Below, one piece after another: positions 47,701-59,234 of a DNA stretch of 64,000 bases. A program made the position numbers and the translations under genes. The stretch's first letter is position 1; the number at the start of each line of letters is the position of its first letter. Source of the stretch: Apostichopus japonicus (Eukaryota > Echinodermata > Holothuroidea > Aspidochirotida > Stichopodidae); assembly GCF_037975245.1 (NCBI RefSeq), contig NC_092569.1, positions 31,562,668-31,626,667 on the forward strand. The letters are read 5' to 3'. The notes beneath the pieces were generated by a model, which was not told where the DNA came from, made no database searches, and worked only from the letters and a program-made list of their open reading frames with translations.

Positions 47701-49967
47701 CAAGGAAGTTCTTCAAAGAAGGATCAAAATATCAGTACCAGCCGAATGTACGAGAATATCTCTTGAATGGTTTCCCAGATGTATTGAAGAAGGATTATTG
47801 CTGTCCAGAACCTGTCACAACCAAAAAAAAGGATAAAAACAGGAACAGCAAGCATAATTTAACAGAAGATCAAGATAATGAGAGTAAAGGTGTCATTACA
47901 GTTGTCAGGATGTTCCAAGAATTATCCCTTGAGGGACAAACACCAAGCCCTATGTTTATCCTCACAAATTATCAATTTCCAAATATAATGAAATATGTCA
48001 AAGATGTTAAAGTTTCCAGTCAGATTGGTGAATTTGATATCATTGTTTTGAGCAAGTGGTATTCATGTTTTTTTATTGGAGAAATCAAGGCTTGTAAGAG
48101 AAGTGCTACCAATTTGACGAAGTGCATATTTGAAGCTAATGACCAGCTGTTCAAATACTACGCCATTATCCAAGAAACGTTTAGGGATAGGCCTGATATT
48201 TTAGAACTTCCAGTGTATGACTTTATAGTCATACCATTTGTGGATAGGTGTACTCTAAAAAAAACAATGTCAAAGGAATTTGATGATAGGAAGGTACTAA
48301 CAGAGGATGACTTACAGGACCAGGAAGCTTTTACAAACTGGTTGGGTCGTACCTTCCCACAAGTTAGTGGAGTTGGTCAGCATTCTTCTATGGATGATGA
48401 TCAGTATTACACTATTGTAGAAAGATTTGCTGGCATTGGCTCTGAAGTGGAAAAAACTCCACCACAAACGAAAACTAAAGAGGAAGGAAATTTTCTGTTT
48501 CGCAATCAGAAGCTAACTTGCGTACAGGAAGAACTTGTTAAAAGTACTCACCATCTTTTAGCGATAGCAGGTGATTATGGGACCGGCAAAAGTTTGACGT
48601 TAGTCAGAAGAGCTATTCGTTTCATAGAATGTGCTCAAGGCAGTGATATCAAGGTGGTCATGGTGTCCTTTGCTGATGTTGCAGTTAGTGGAAAGTATGT
48701 TGACAAATGCTCACCAGAACACATGGTCCATCATTTGCAGCACCTATTGCAGAAGAAAAATCATGAATATATTCAAGTGAAAACCTTTAGCTCTTTTGTT
48801 GGTAAATGCAATTCAGAAGCCAGTAAAGAAGATTCCCTAGAAAGCCAAGAAGCTTGTCTAAAGGTTTTGACTGATGCTGTGGAAACAGAGCTAAAAGCAG
48901 GCAACTTGTCATTACATTTACTGTTTGATGAAGTTCCTCATAACTTAGTGTCCCAGCAGTACTTCAAAGATTTCTTTAAATGGCTTAATGAAAAAAAAGA
49001 AAGAGTGTCTGTTTCGATGACCATTGCTACTCACTCTTACAGAGTTTTCAACAAAGATAATTCATTGGTCAGAGAAGTTCTGCCTAAAGATTGTATGTAC
49101 GGCTATCTAGGTAAAGTGCAAAGAACTCCCCGACGGGTATTCAATTTGCAGAAAGAAATCAGTAGTTATTGTGGTGATCATCATGAGAGTGAGCTGGATA
49201 ATTTATGGGGTGGATCTATGCCTCTCCTTTATAGAGTTCCAGACTGCTCATGTCTTACAGAAAATCAAGCCCCTTTCAAGCCTGAGCCCCTTTCAACTCC
49301 CTGTGTAGAAGGGAGATTAAAATGCACTTTGAAACAGCTATTTCAAGATCTCCAAATTATCGATGAAATTGGAAATGTTAAAAAAAAAGATTGGCCGGGC
49401 AAGGTTGTTATTATTATTTCTGCTGTTTCTTGTCCAAATCTGGAATCACAGATATGTGGCTTACTGGAACAATGTTGTCAGCAGCTCAAAATTAGAATAA
49501 AAAATGAATTGTCTGTTGACACTTCTTACAGTAATGGTGATAACACATCACAAGATGATGGCCAGAGAAGTGCGTCAGTAGGTGATGAAATTCTTCTCAC
49601 CAAAGAAACGTACTACATTGGTTGTGAAAGACATGTTGTCATCTGCATAGATCTAAACGCCATGAAACATTGGTTCAACGGGAGTAGGATTGCATATAGC
49701 GCTCTTGCTGTGTCTCGTTCTCTCTCAGACTATGTACATCTAACTTTTCAAGAGGAGGAAGCCTCGAAAATGTTTAAAACGAACCTTAAAGCGAATGAAG
49801 GTTTGATGTCCTCTGAAGAGATAAATGAGGCATTTCGTAAGAGTCAGGAAGGCAAAGGTTGTCTACAAACAGTACTTGATAAACAAGTCATCGAGGAGAA
49901 GAGAGTTAACAAACCTGCAGAAATATGTAACAGTAATCAATTGACATTTCATGCTGCATGCAATTAA
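41779..49967 (+). CDS. Predicted PD-(D/E)XK (NERD-like) nuclease fused to superfamily 1 helicase, 6 exons, 901 residues
   Basis: Exons 41779-41786, 42516-42648, 43059-43160, 44510-44555, 46433-46512 and 47631-49967 join with AG/GT borders and matching phases. The start ACCATGG is an excellent context. Residues 1-123 are charged and helical, with no domain I recognise. The nuclease core is GEFDIIVL (D259) ... FIGEIKACK (E274, K276), the D-x14-E-x-K pattern of PD-(D/E)XK enzymes, with the preceding GE as in NERD domains. The helicase has Walker A GDYGTGKS (437-444), Walker B LLFDEVP (D556, E557), a motif V-like YYIGCERHVVICID, and motif VI AYSALAVSRSL (R819). Nearly all the enzymatic part is in the single last exon. 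Bacterial NERD-helicase proteins act on DNA or RNA and some serve in phage defence; a nucleic-acid sensing or defence role here is inference only. Schlafen helicases are a distant alternative, but their N-terminal nuclease fold is different. Confidence 0.85.
41826..42074. mobile_element. Small inverted-repeat element in the first intron of the nuclease-helicase gene
   Basis: It begins GGCGCGTAG and ends CTACGCGCC. The interior carries a C-rich tract and part of the dispersed core (GTGCCATTTCCAGCGATCTG, then TTTTAAGCTAAAATTTCC). It is related to the hAT-type element at 25389-25744. The target duplication is unclear. Confidence 0.55.
42305..42352 (+). repeat. Conserved stem-loop motif resembling a hammerhead ribozyme core
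   Basis: The order is GCCT, CTGAAGA, A, a GATCCT...AGGATC hairpin, GAAACGTC, AGGC. The parts match the hammerhead consensus CUGANGA - stem II - GAAA, with the flanking GCCT/AGGC pairing as stem I. A related copy lies on the other strand at 52606-52652. Such motifs are known in Penelope-like retroelements. There is one extra A before stem II and hardly any stem III, so activity is doubtful. Confidence 0.4.
43740..44205 (+). mobile_element. Non-LTR retrotransposon 3' end in an intron
   Basis: The translated fragment SRLRSLTSHTNRHCSSFIGT, followed by AISVHN, is the usual C-terminal end of a LINE ORF2 protein. About 170 bp of 3' UTR follow and then a simple tail of ACTTACTAACTTACTT, typical of LINE 3' ends. 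It is 5'-truncated and lies between exons 3 and 4 of the nuclease-helicase gene. Confidence 0.75.
44690..45225. repeat. Tandem duplication of a ~300-bp intronic repeat
   Basis: Two diverged copies, about 44690-44960 and 44991-45225, share CCTATTGATTTTGGTGCTCA, AATGAGGTCA and GATATTATGCA-TTTATTAG segments. Looser relatives with TGTGGATCCACCTTAT occur at 45855 and 46140, so this is a dispersed family. Confidence 0.75.
45425..45690 (+). repeat. tRNA-derived SINE in an intron
   Basis: A box A-like AGTGGTTAGAGG is followed by a box B-like GGTTCATAACTC at tRNA-like spacing, then a non-tRNA body. Similar in design to the units at 17150 and 53357, but not identical. Confidence 0.5.
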
Positions 49968-50848
49968 GTGCCACAACCTTGGTGATCAGGAAGTCAATAA
50001 TGGTCAAAGTTTAAACAGACTTGTTTGCCTGTTCGATCACTAAGACCAATGGCGTTTTGCTGACTGCAGCCTTGATGAAAGGAAGCTACGACCCTGTAAA
50101 GTGCTACGTTAATATTGTTACTGACATCCCAGCCCTCTTCATCCCATTCTTCTCATCGTCTTCAAAATTGACTGCTGTTGTACATCTGAACTATTTGTTT
50201 TATGCAGATGTGTCTTATACTGTAGTCTTTTCACTTCATGAACTTAGCCAGTTATTATTCCACACCAGTTCTTTATTCATTCTACAAGAACAATTGTTGA
50301 ACATAAATAACATCTATGAAAGTACCTCAGGTAATTATATTTTAGTAAAACGGCCTACCTCTATTTTAGACTGGCAGTCTTGAAGTGGCTTTGAAATAGT
50401 TCTAACACATTATGTCATCGTCCACTTGTGTCTGCTGTTGAGATGTTTTGGTTAATCTTTCCATGCTTCAATTCATATTTATTTTCTCACCAGTGTTCGA
50501 AAAGTTATCTCAGGTGTTTGGAATTTTAAAATTACAGTAAAGTACATATGCTGATCGCTAGGAAAATGAAAGTCAAAGGTCGAATATCAAGCTAGTGACA
50601 AAAGAAAATCATACCAGAAGATACCATAAGGAATTTGAAACAAGAAACATTGAATCCAAAGAGGGGAACAAAGTGAAAAAAATGTTAAACACAATAGCAA
50701 TAGTTGTTTAGTAATAATTTACCATACATGTATTATTGTGTAATGTGTTATTGGAAAAATCATCTTCCTTAGATTTATTGTAAATTTTTTAGAATGCATA
50801 TAGAACAGTTAACTCTACATGCCTTGGCTGATTTTGGTATAAAACCTT

Positions 50849-51330
50849 GCAACAACTAATGGCCTATCCTGTGTGTTTGTCAACTTTAATCATTGATTCA
50901 GATTTAGGCATGGTTACTTGCAACAACTAATGGCCTATCATGTGTGGGTTTGTCAACTCAAATCACTGATTCAGATTTAGGTATGGTAACTTGCATCACC
51001 TAATGACCTATCCTTTGTGTGTTTGTCAACTCAAATCACTCATTCAGATTTAGGTATGGTAACTTGCAACAACTAATGGCCCATCCTGTGTGTGTTTCTC
51101 AACTCAAATCACTGATTCAGATTTAGGTATGGTAACTTGCAACAACTAATGGCCCATCCTGTGTGTGTTTGTCAACTCAAATCACTGATTCAGATTTAGG
51201 TATGGTAACTTGCATCACCTAATGACCTATCCTTTGTGTGTTTCTCAACTTGAATCACTGATTCAGATTTAGGTATGGTAACTTGCATCACCTAATGGCC
51301 TATTTCTAAACTTTAATCACTGATTCAGAT
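50849..51330. repeat. Tandem repeat, unit about 72 bp, about seven copies
   Basis: Units begin CTTGCAACAACTAATGGCCT and continue with GTGTTTGTCAACTCAAATCA and CTGATTCAGATTTAGGTATG. Variants with CATCACCTAATGACC occur at every second or third unit. The array lies about 0.9 kb downstream of the nuclease-helicase stop codon. Confidence 0.92.
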
Positions 51331-52605
51331 ATTTTTCTTTTGTTTAAAGATCCAGCATGTTATATCTCAACAGGTGGTAATATTACCACAATATTATTAG
51401 TAACAATAGAGCTGTTAAATAACATTTAACATTAATTGTTGTTTAACAGCTCTCTAAATAACAAAAAAAGCATGACTTGGAGTTACTTAGTATAGTAACA
51501 ACAAATTGGGAATACACTAAGTCTTGTGTGTTCCTAAATGCCACTCTATTTCTCCTTTCATTTATTATTTCACTCCATTTCTCCTATTATTTATTAATTT
51601 TCAGTGCCATACAGTGGAGTTTTTTTTTTCCATATATTTTCAGTAGTCACTTGCTTTGAACTTATATTCTGATGAAGCAACTCATTGTATGATAGTCTTT
51701 CATGTGTTACTTATTATTACATTTTTCTCCATATTTTTGTCTAGGTTCATTGCAATAAATATGATCCAGTTATGATGAGGTAGATACATTCGAGTTGCCT
51801 TTCATATTTTGCCTTTTTATATTTTGCCTTTTCATATTTTGTTGTCTTAGAAAGTGCTAAAATTGCACAACATATATGTGTGTACATGCCAATAGGTTTC
51901 ATATGTGAGGATTCATGAAATAGGTCACAAAATGAAATTGCAATTCAACCACTAATCCAGCCACACAAATGAATGAACAATTATTGTGTACAAATTCTAC
52001 TAAATACCTTACAGTACAGTATGTATATTATCAGAATAAATAGCCTTTTCAAGTATATTGTACTCTAAGCTTATGACAATTCACAAAAATACACACAGAA
52101 AACACCTTTACAAATCCAGTCACACAAAGACTAAACGAACATAGTTGAACAAGTTATTTTTCTACTTACAAGCTTTCTTTGTGTAATCCAAATATGTATC
52201 CGTTCATGTGCATACAGTAACAAAGCTGCTGATGTGGATATATCAAATGGTTTCAAGTGTTTAGTTGTAAGCTGCGCCTGGTTTGAGTTACATCATCGTT
52301 ATTAACAACAACTGCGGAGACGGCTCAGTGTATAAAAGCAAAGTTTTTGCAGTAAATATGTCGCAGATTGGGTACACATGGTATAGAGGGGTTGACTTGT
52401 TTGAAACTTCCGTCTACATTGTTAACATCACTAAAAGTCACAAGGTTACCCAATATGCAGCTTACGAATCATAATTCCTCTCTTATAAGTTATTGTATCA
52501 ATACTATATCTACTATAATATCTATATTTCAAATGGCAGGTATTTACTCTTTGCAAGGTTGAATAGTGTATAAGCTTTTTCTTGTGTAAAAAGTAAGTGG
52601 GCATG

Positions 52606-52652
52606 ATGTTTCGAACCCAGCAGGATCTTCTTCAGAAGCTGAATGCTTTTTG
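52606..52652 (-). repeat. Second copy of the hammerhead-like stem-loop motif
   Basis: On the minus strand: CTTCTGAAGAAGATCC, TGCT, GGGTTC, GAAACATCATGC. The stem II is partly held by G-U pairs and stem I is weak, so this copy is more degenerate than that at 42305-42352. Confidence 0.4.
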
Positions 52653-53356
52653 TCATGCTGATATTTGTCTGTAACATATTAGGTATTTCACAGTTTCGTT
52701 TTTGACAACCGCCTTTTGCTAAGTGTCTATCCTTCATGATTTGCATCTGTATGGCTACTTAATATTTACGATTAGAAAGGTTCATTGAATGATACAATGA
52801 CTGCAAATACCATTTTTCATCAGCAGTTTGATTAAAAAACATATATATTTATGGATTTATATGCCACATGTGATGTTTGTCTTAGATGTAAAAAATTGCA
52901 TGTGTTACATTTGAACATAACTTGGTATCATGATAATTATATTATTCATTATTTGATTCCTTCCTCGATTCATTGATTCACTATTTAACTTGGGAATTAA
53001 TTCATTAATTTTATTGATTGTTAATTCAACTTCTGTAATCATTCTTCTACTAATTCATCTGTCTTTCTTACACTTTTCGTGTCTTTCTAAAACATGTCCG
53101 TTCTTTCAAGTGTCATCTTAACTCAGAACTCAAATGCCTTTAACCTGTTGTTGTTGTTTTTCTAGGCTTTTCCCAAAGTAGTGCCTTTTTTCATAATTCT
53201 TCTCTTTGGGAATTTCCAAGTAACTTGACCTTTTACTTTGTGTGAAGCATTTTATTTATAAACATTTTTGCATTGGAAGAAAGAGATCCTTCTTAATTGT
53301 ATGAAATTTAAATATTTGCCAACATTCGTTATATATTCCTGTGCTATATATATATA

Positions 53357-53530
53357 TGGTCTAGTGGATGAAAGCTGTACTCAGGAGCTGGCGGGTTCGA
53401 CAACCCTCTGGCTCAACTGAGGTGGGATGTTCATCCAGGAGAAATCCAAGGTTTGCCCATCTGAAATGGTCTCCTACATTGTGTAAAATATCCAAATTGA
53501 GCTAAAACTGTAAAAAGTAGCCAATCAGCA
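53357..53530 (+). repeat. tRNA-derived SINE
   Basis: GGTCTAGTGGATGAAAGC (box A region) is followed by GGCGGGTTCGACAACCC (box B region with a near-perfect T-arm), then an unrelated body. The anticodon arm does not fold, so this is not a functional tRNA. It follows a short TA run. Confidence 0.6.
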
Positions 53531-55404
53531 CCCAGTTGAGACAATTTTTTCTATACTGTAGTGTCATGTCCCGCTTCAGAACACTTGTATTGTCATTTCG
53601 AGCATTATAAATATCATGTTTCTATCAGATCAAGGTTAGGAACTGTTTGTACTGACAATACCAGTGTTTTGAGTGCATGATATTGGAGTACAGTTTAGAG
53701 AGGTATTTAGCATTAGGAAATTGTCCCAACTAGCTGCAATCAGCTTCTAGCACATGCATATGTATATATGTGGCTGCTTGGGGTCGTAAAGCATAGGTGA
53801 CTTTCGGCCAACATCATTTCCACATTACATTACATACATTGCATTCCTTAACACATGCTTCATGCAAATTGTAGTTGGCTAGTATTTGAGGTGTCAAATG
53901 TTAGCACATTTTGATGAAGCAATATCGGAAGTTGGCAAGCTGACATTTTAGTGTCTTGTAAATCTGATTTTAATTTAGAAATAGTCTGAAGACTCAACAG
54001 CACTATTTGCTAGTTGATTAATCTAAGAAACTATAGCAACACCTTTACTGGATTTTTAGACAATTACTTTCTAATTAACATAAACTACATTTTAAGTTAG
54101 TAATCATGTATCATTGATTTTGTTAATGTATATGGTATGTCCAGAATTCACTTTGTTCGAAAGTTGTCCATCTTTTGTTGTTATAAATACATATCAGAGG
54201 TATTGTAATTTTTCAAAATTTAATACTAACAATTTGGCTATCCGGTTTGTTTTTATTTATTCTTACTTGACATTCATGCAGGGTTTCATTTGCAGGCTTA
54301 TTGCAATCATGTTGAGGTTTGAATATAATTTCATTTCGTTTCATTTTTTTATATATAATCTAAGTCAAAAAGAAAAAAATTGCTGACTTGTTTTAAACCC
54401 ATCAGTATATTTTTCACAGTATAGATATGCATGCATCCACAGTATTAAAGAAACAAAGCCACCGCTGAATTTGTCAATTAAGTTAAACTTAAGAATCCTG
54501 TGCTTTTATCAACGAATAAAGAAGAAAGTTATGTCAACGCTAAAATCTGCTTGTTACGAAAGCTAATCAAGTGCAAACCGATGGCTGCTTAAAGAGGTTG
54601 CTGTTTTGTTTTCTATGGAGAGAGATAGAAAGAAATATCTTAGCGATGATATTTTAAAAGAAATGTATTTTCCCAAACAAACTGAAAAGGCTCACAAATA
54701 TCAAAAAGTTATTCTTTGTTGATGGCACTTTTGTGCTTACGTAACTTGCAATTTTTTTTCTTTTTAGATACGATATTTTTATACTTTTTATGCTATGGTA
54801 TTATCATATATTTTGTTTTATCTAAGAGGGCTGAAAGTGATGTCTGAAATAATAGAAATGTTAATAGTTGAAGGAATGTTTAAAATTAATGAAATATATC
54901 GTGCCAATCTCATTTTAGTCGTCGCATCTTTTGTTTGTTTTCTACGCACCAAATGAACCCAGCGATCAGTTAGAACAATGGATAATAACCTCTCTTCCCT
55001 CACGGAAGAGTACATTCAAGGCTCATACATATAGTCTTTTCCGAGAGGCATTTATTCTGTTACTAGGGGTGTCCATTAAACCATTTCCCCAGGATAGAAC
55101 CACAAATCAGCCAAAGTATCATGTCAGCCAATCCACCCCAACCCCTCACCCCCATCACTAGCAAAACTTATACAGAGGAGGTCATATACGTTATACGCTG
55201 CAATTCAAGTTTAATTAAATCATGCACGAGAAAAATGTTTGAATTTACCAAACAAAGTAAAAAAAAATAATTAAATATATACAATCATTACTTCGGCTAT
55301 CAGGGGTTTAACTTTACCGCTTTACACATTTGTTTAGTCTCAATTGTTGACGATGAACAGGGTCGATCCAAGATTTCTAACCTGGGTGTGTGAATGACTA
55401 TAGT

Positions 55405-55490
55405 CTAAGCGGAGCGCCACCATCCGTTGGGGCGGAGCGAACAAGACAATTCTGGTTTTGACACCTCCCAGATCACCGGAAATGGCACAT
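55405..55490 (-). repeat. Copy of the dispersed hAT-like core block
   Basis: Read on the minus strand, it contains TGCCATTTCCGGTGATCTGG and GGAGGTGTC, then the GGTGGCGCTCCGCTTAGA end, matching the cores at 5.2-5.5, 25.6 and 57.5 kb. It probably belongs to a longer decayed element whose ends I cannot place. Confidence 0.6.
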
Positions 55491-56389
55491 CTTGGGCTTG
55501 AATATGACCAACTAGGTGTTCACTTTGCCTGAGTAAACCAAGTATTTTCCCAATATTTTTTTTGTCCATCCAAAACCTTTTTAAAGATTGTCACCAGTCA
55601 CTAGTCACACATCATGTTCGACCTCATCGCATCTCCTGTGGATCATTGCTTTTGTAGGTGATTCTATGTCGCGGCCCACAATACCTGTCAGCCCCACTTT
55701 CAAGCTTTTAGGCCCATTATTCGTTCAGAATTTGAAAATTCCTACTTCTCGTGAAATAAATTCACTTCAAAAGCATACCCATAATGTTGCACAAAGTTTC
55801 ATCTAGGCTATGGACATCCAATACAGAAAAACCTCCTTATACCCCTAACAGACTGGTCAAAATTGCACGAGAAATGGGAAGAATGTTGAGGAATGTTGGT
55901 CAGGGAATTTCGAAAATTCAGCCCCAGTTAATTTATTGGTGCATGGGCGCAGATCAGTCTTGGATAATGGTGGGGACGCGTGTCTGCTTCTGATAGTCTA
56001 TACTAAAACAACTGTGGAGGCCGCTTAACCTGTCATTTTATATCATGTCGTATTGCTGGCCTGGTGTAGGACTTACTGCTGAGAAGCCCCCAGCAACTGC
56101 AGTCACAGTCAGTGAATCTGATGTCACGTTCAGAGACTAATGTATGCCCATTAGCCTATATTTTTATTTGTAAGCCTAGAGTACATCTGCGTGTCGATTA
56201 GGAGGTAATCCAGTCTGTCTTTAAACAAGACTGGGTATATTAATATTATGGTGTGTTTTATAATTCCTCCATAACAGTATATATATGGAGTTAGTCTAGG
56301 CCTATGTGCAACTTAATCATCGGAAATTAGGTCTAGGACTAAGTCTATATAACACTAAGTTAATGCATAGCCTAAGTTGCTGCACTAAC

Positions 56390-56573
56390 CTGAAGTATGC
56401 ATTGCATTCATCATCGTATTATCTTCCAAATCGAAGGGGTCGTAATCATAATATTGGAATTCAGGGTTTGACGGTTTGTTGTAATCGTATAGCAACATGA
56501 ATTCGGCGTCGTCTAATAAATCTGTTAAATATCCAACAGTAATTGCTTCACGAACTCTATGAAGGTTTGCCAT
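56390..56573 (-). CDS. Lone first exon of a HARBI1-like (PIF/Harbinger transposase-derived) gene
   Basis: ATG at 56573 (context ACAATGG) opens 61 codons, ending at a good donor (CAG/GTTAGTG) after one base of the next codon. The peptide contains VREAITVGYLTDLLDDAEFM, then LLYDYNKPSNPEFQYYDYDP and FDLED. This resembles the N-terminal part of many invertebrate Harbinger-derived nucleases (LLYD-N-SKNP-FPYW-Y--FDLD pattern). Those proteins carry a DDE nuclease domain of about 200-250 residues further on. No such open frame is found downstream on the minus strand within this window, so the rest is far away, lost, or the exon is a relic. The assignment is from memory of the family pattern. Confidence 0.55.
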
Positions 56574-56789
56574 TGTTTCAAATCTTGCAGTACGGTCGTC
56601 TGCTGCAAAGTATTAGTGTATGTCGTCTGCTGTAAACTATTGTGCATACACCATAGCAACGGTTGCTATCTGTCACTGTGATATGATTGGTCACATGATT
56701 CTTCTTGGTTACATGATTCTTATTGGTCACATGACTGCCATCCCCCCCCCCCCCTTCGTACAGATCTAAAGCACAAAATCAACAGGACG

Positions 56790-57450
56790 TATGGAAAGCC
56801 GTTTTAACATTTAATAAGGAATTTCAGATATCTCGAAATAATTTCAGATATCTCAAATTAAATTACAGATATCTCCAATTTATTTAAGATATCTACAAAT
56901 AATTGCAGATATCTTAAAATCAATTTCAGATATCTCGAAATACCAGGGAATTTCAGATATCTGAAATTGAATTCGAGATATCTCGAATTCATTTTCAGAT
57001 ATCTCGAATTCAATTTCACATATCTCGAATTCAATTTCAGATATCTGAAATAGAATTTCAGATATCTCGAATTCAATTACAGATATCTCGAATTCAATTA
57101 GAGATATCTGAAAATTCTCGATTAAATGTTAAAATGGCTTTCCATACGTGCCATTTTAACATTTAATCGGAATTTCCGCATATGCATTACAGATATCTGG
57201 AATTCAATTGCAGATATCTCAAATTCAATTTCAGATATCTCGAATTAGATTTGCAGATATCTTGAATTCAATTTCAGATATCTCGAATTAAATTTAAGAT
57301 ATCTGAAATAGAATTTCAGATATCTCGAATTCAATTTCGGATATCTCGAATTCAATTTTAGATCACTGAAATAGAATTTTAGATATCTAATATAAGAAAC
57401 AATTTAAGATATCTGAAATTCCCGATTAAATGTTAAAATGGCTTTCCATA
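56790..57450. mobile_element. 661-bp foldback element built of ATATCT-centred repeats, with 6-bp target duplication
   Basis: The ends are TATGGAAAGCCGTTTTAACA and the complement of TATGGAAAGCCATTTTAACA, an inverted pair of about 34 bp with few mismatches. The block is flanked by AGGACG on both sides (56784-56789 and 57451-57456). The interior is almost entirely repeats of about 18-20 bp of the form TTTCAGATATCTCGAATTCA, themselves near-palindromic. In the centre (57125-57172) the terminal sequence recurs as an inverted pair around TACGTG, dividing the element into two halves that can each fold into a long hairpin. No protein is encoded. Confidence 0.85.
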
Positions 57451-57529
57451 AGGACGGGGGAGTCACTGGACGACGTACACTGTCGGTTAACTTCCCCGTT
57501 GCACTACTCTGCGTCGTGCAATCTAAAGC

Positions 57530-57632
57530 TCCTTAGTATCTAAGCGGAGCGCGACCTTGGGTTCGCGCGTAGCGTACAAGAAATTTTTGGCAAATATACC
57601 TCCCAGATCACCGGAAAAAACACTTCCCAGAC
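57530..57632 (-). repeat. Copy of the dispersed hAT-like core block
   Basis: The plus strand reads CTAAGCGGAGCGCGACC, GCGCGTAGCGTACAAGAAAT and CCTCCCAGATCACCGGAAAA; the complement matches the cores at 5.2-5.5, 25.6, 41.9 and 55.4 kb. Confidence 0.65.
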
Positions 57633-58299
57633 CCAATGATGCTCCAAAACCTCCTTAAGTTTTGGTCTCGTGGCTTAGAAATTTAGTTTGGGAAATGCAT
57701 GGGCATCTGTAGAAAAAAATCAGGAGGCAAATAATCCGAGTAGACTTTTGTGTACGATGGGTCTGGTTTCGTAACTCATCGGAAAGCGATTAGAGGGGTG
57801 GGCGTAGGTTTGTGGGGCGCGCGTTTTCATGCAGTTGGAAACAATCTCAAGAAGTGATGTGTGCGTCCGCCACCCCTCCCCCACACCCGCCAGCGATACA
57901 CCTTTGGATCCACTACATGATATTCACAGGAAATGTGCTCAATTCTCAAATCGCATGCAGAATCTTTTATTTTTATTTTTAGATTCATTGTATGAGTTAC
58001 GGTACTAGGGGTGGGGTAACTATTAGCATTCAGTTCAAGTTCTATAATATTTTATCTCTGGATGACAGTGTTTCATCGAAGGACATATGTCTAGTGCAGT
58101 TCGCATATAGATCCTGGGCTAATACCGAAATGCGTCATCATCCCCGACGACTCGGTCGAGTTCAAGACATAGCTTCATAGCTCAATTTTACACTCATTTT
58201 ACGTCATGATATATATACTAAAGATAGTAAATATGTATATACATTAGTGAGAGGGGAAACATGGAAACGTCAAATATGGAGTTGTCGGTGTAAGGGAAA

Positions 58300-58580
58300 G
58301 GCTGAGGCGCACGCCCCTTCCGAAATCCTCGATCCGTCACTGGCTACCATGTGTTTATAATAGGGATCAGCGCTGTAATTATGTCACTGTTCCTCTTTCT
58401 CTTCCCGGTGTCTTGGCGTATTTCTTCTGTTCCCTCCTTTTCTCCTTTTTCTTTTCCCTTCCTATGATCTCCTTTCTCCTCTTTTCCCATCCCCTTTCCA
58501 TTTTTTCTTCTCTCTTTTTGCTCTCCTCTTTTTCTTACCCGGGGGGCGCACCCCCCCCCCCCTGGATACGCGCCTGATGA
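58300..58580. repeat. Ends of two repeat elements around a pyrimidine-rich body
   Basis: CGATCCGTCACTGG (about 58328-58341) and CCTGGATACGCGCCTGATG (58560-58579) are the kind of CACTGG and GCGCC ends seen in small DNA elements of this window. Between them lies a long CT-rich, low-complexity stretch and a C-run. Open frames here (Gly/Lys/Glu-rich on the minus strand) are products of composition, not genes. Confidence 0.5.
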
Positions 58581-58918
58581 TTGGACAAGGGGAGGTGAGG
58601 GTGGGTTAGTTGTAACACACGTAGCCAATAACCCAAATGAAATACTAAAAATAAAAATTCGAATTTCCGAAGACCATTTATTCTCCCGTGATAATTAAAA
58701 TATTTAATATTTTCACAATTTAGTGGGTAAATGTACCTCGTTAAGATATTAGATGTGATTTTATATCTCAAAATCAACTCCATGAAATGAATTGGAACTA
58801 TACGTTTCATTTCCCCCCCCCCCCCCATCAACCGCAGGCTGTATTTTCTATTCAAGAAGTAAAAAGGAAGCATAATGAGAAAATAACTAAACTTTTGCCT
58901 GCACTGCTGATACAAAAC

Positions 58919-59196
58919 GAATTCTTTTCCCCAAACTGAACTGACACTGTAATTATTTCCTCGATTCTGATTGGCTCTCCGCGAGCACGTGATATACTAT
59001 AGTACTCAACATGGATCCCTCCATACTCTGAACTATGATAACGCAGTCACATGTTCAGTTGTTGCCACTTTATGACGTTAACGTCACTATTCCTGACCTC
59101 GGTAGCAGCAATCCCACTTCCAACTCGCTCCTCTCCACAAAACGAGTTTCCTATTCCAAACATGCTCCACATGATAGACTGTAAAATGTTTCGTAC

Positions 59197-59234
<38 letters not shown>

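Larger units (their letters stand above)
49968..56389. other. Intergenic stretch downstream of the nuclease-helicase gene
   Basis: It starts with the 3' UTR of the nuclease-helicase gene, then AT-rich DNA with a 72-bp tandem repeat (50.85-51.3 kb), a SINE (53.36 kb), the second hammerhead-like motif (52.6 kb) and a copy of the dispersed core block (55.4 kb). No host coding exon is visible; open frames of 60-120 codons here have no recognisable features. Confidence 0.5.

Noticed and set aside
50021-50383. 120-codon open frame downstream of the nuclease-helicase gene
   Set aside because: It lies in the probable 3' UTR, has no family resemblance, and its start context is poor.
53357-53430. Possible tRNA gene with GGTTCGA T-loop
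   Set aside because: Only the T-arm pairs; no acceptor stem or anticodon loop, and the sequence continues as a repeat body.
58344-58915. Gly/Lys/Glu-rich open frames on the minus strand
   Set aside because: They follow from a CT-rich tract and C-runs at repeat ends; such peptides are typical repeat by-products.
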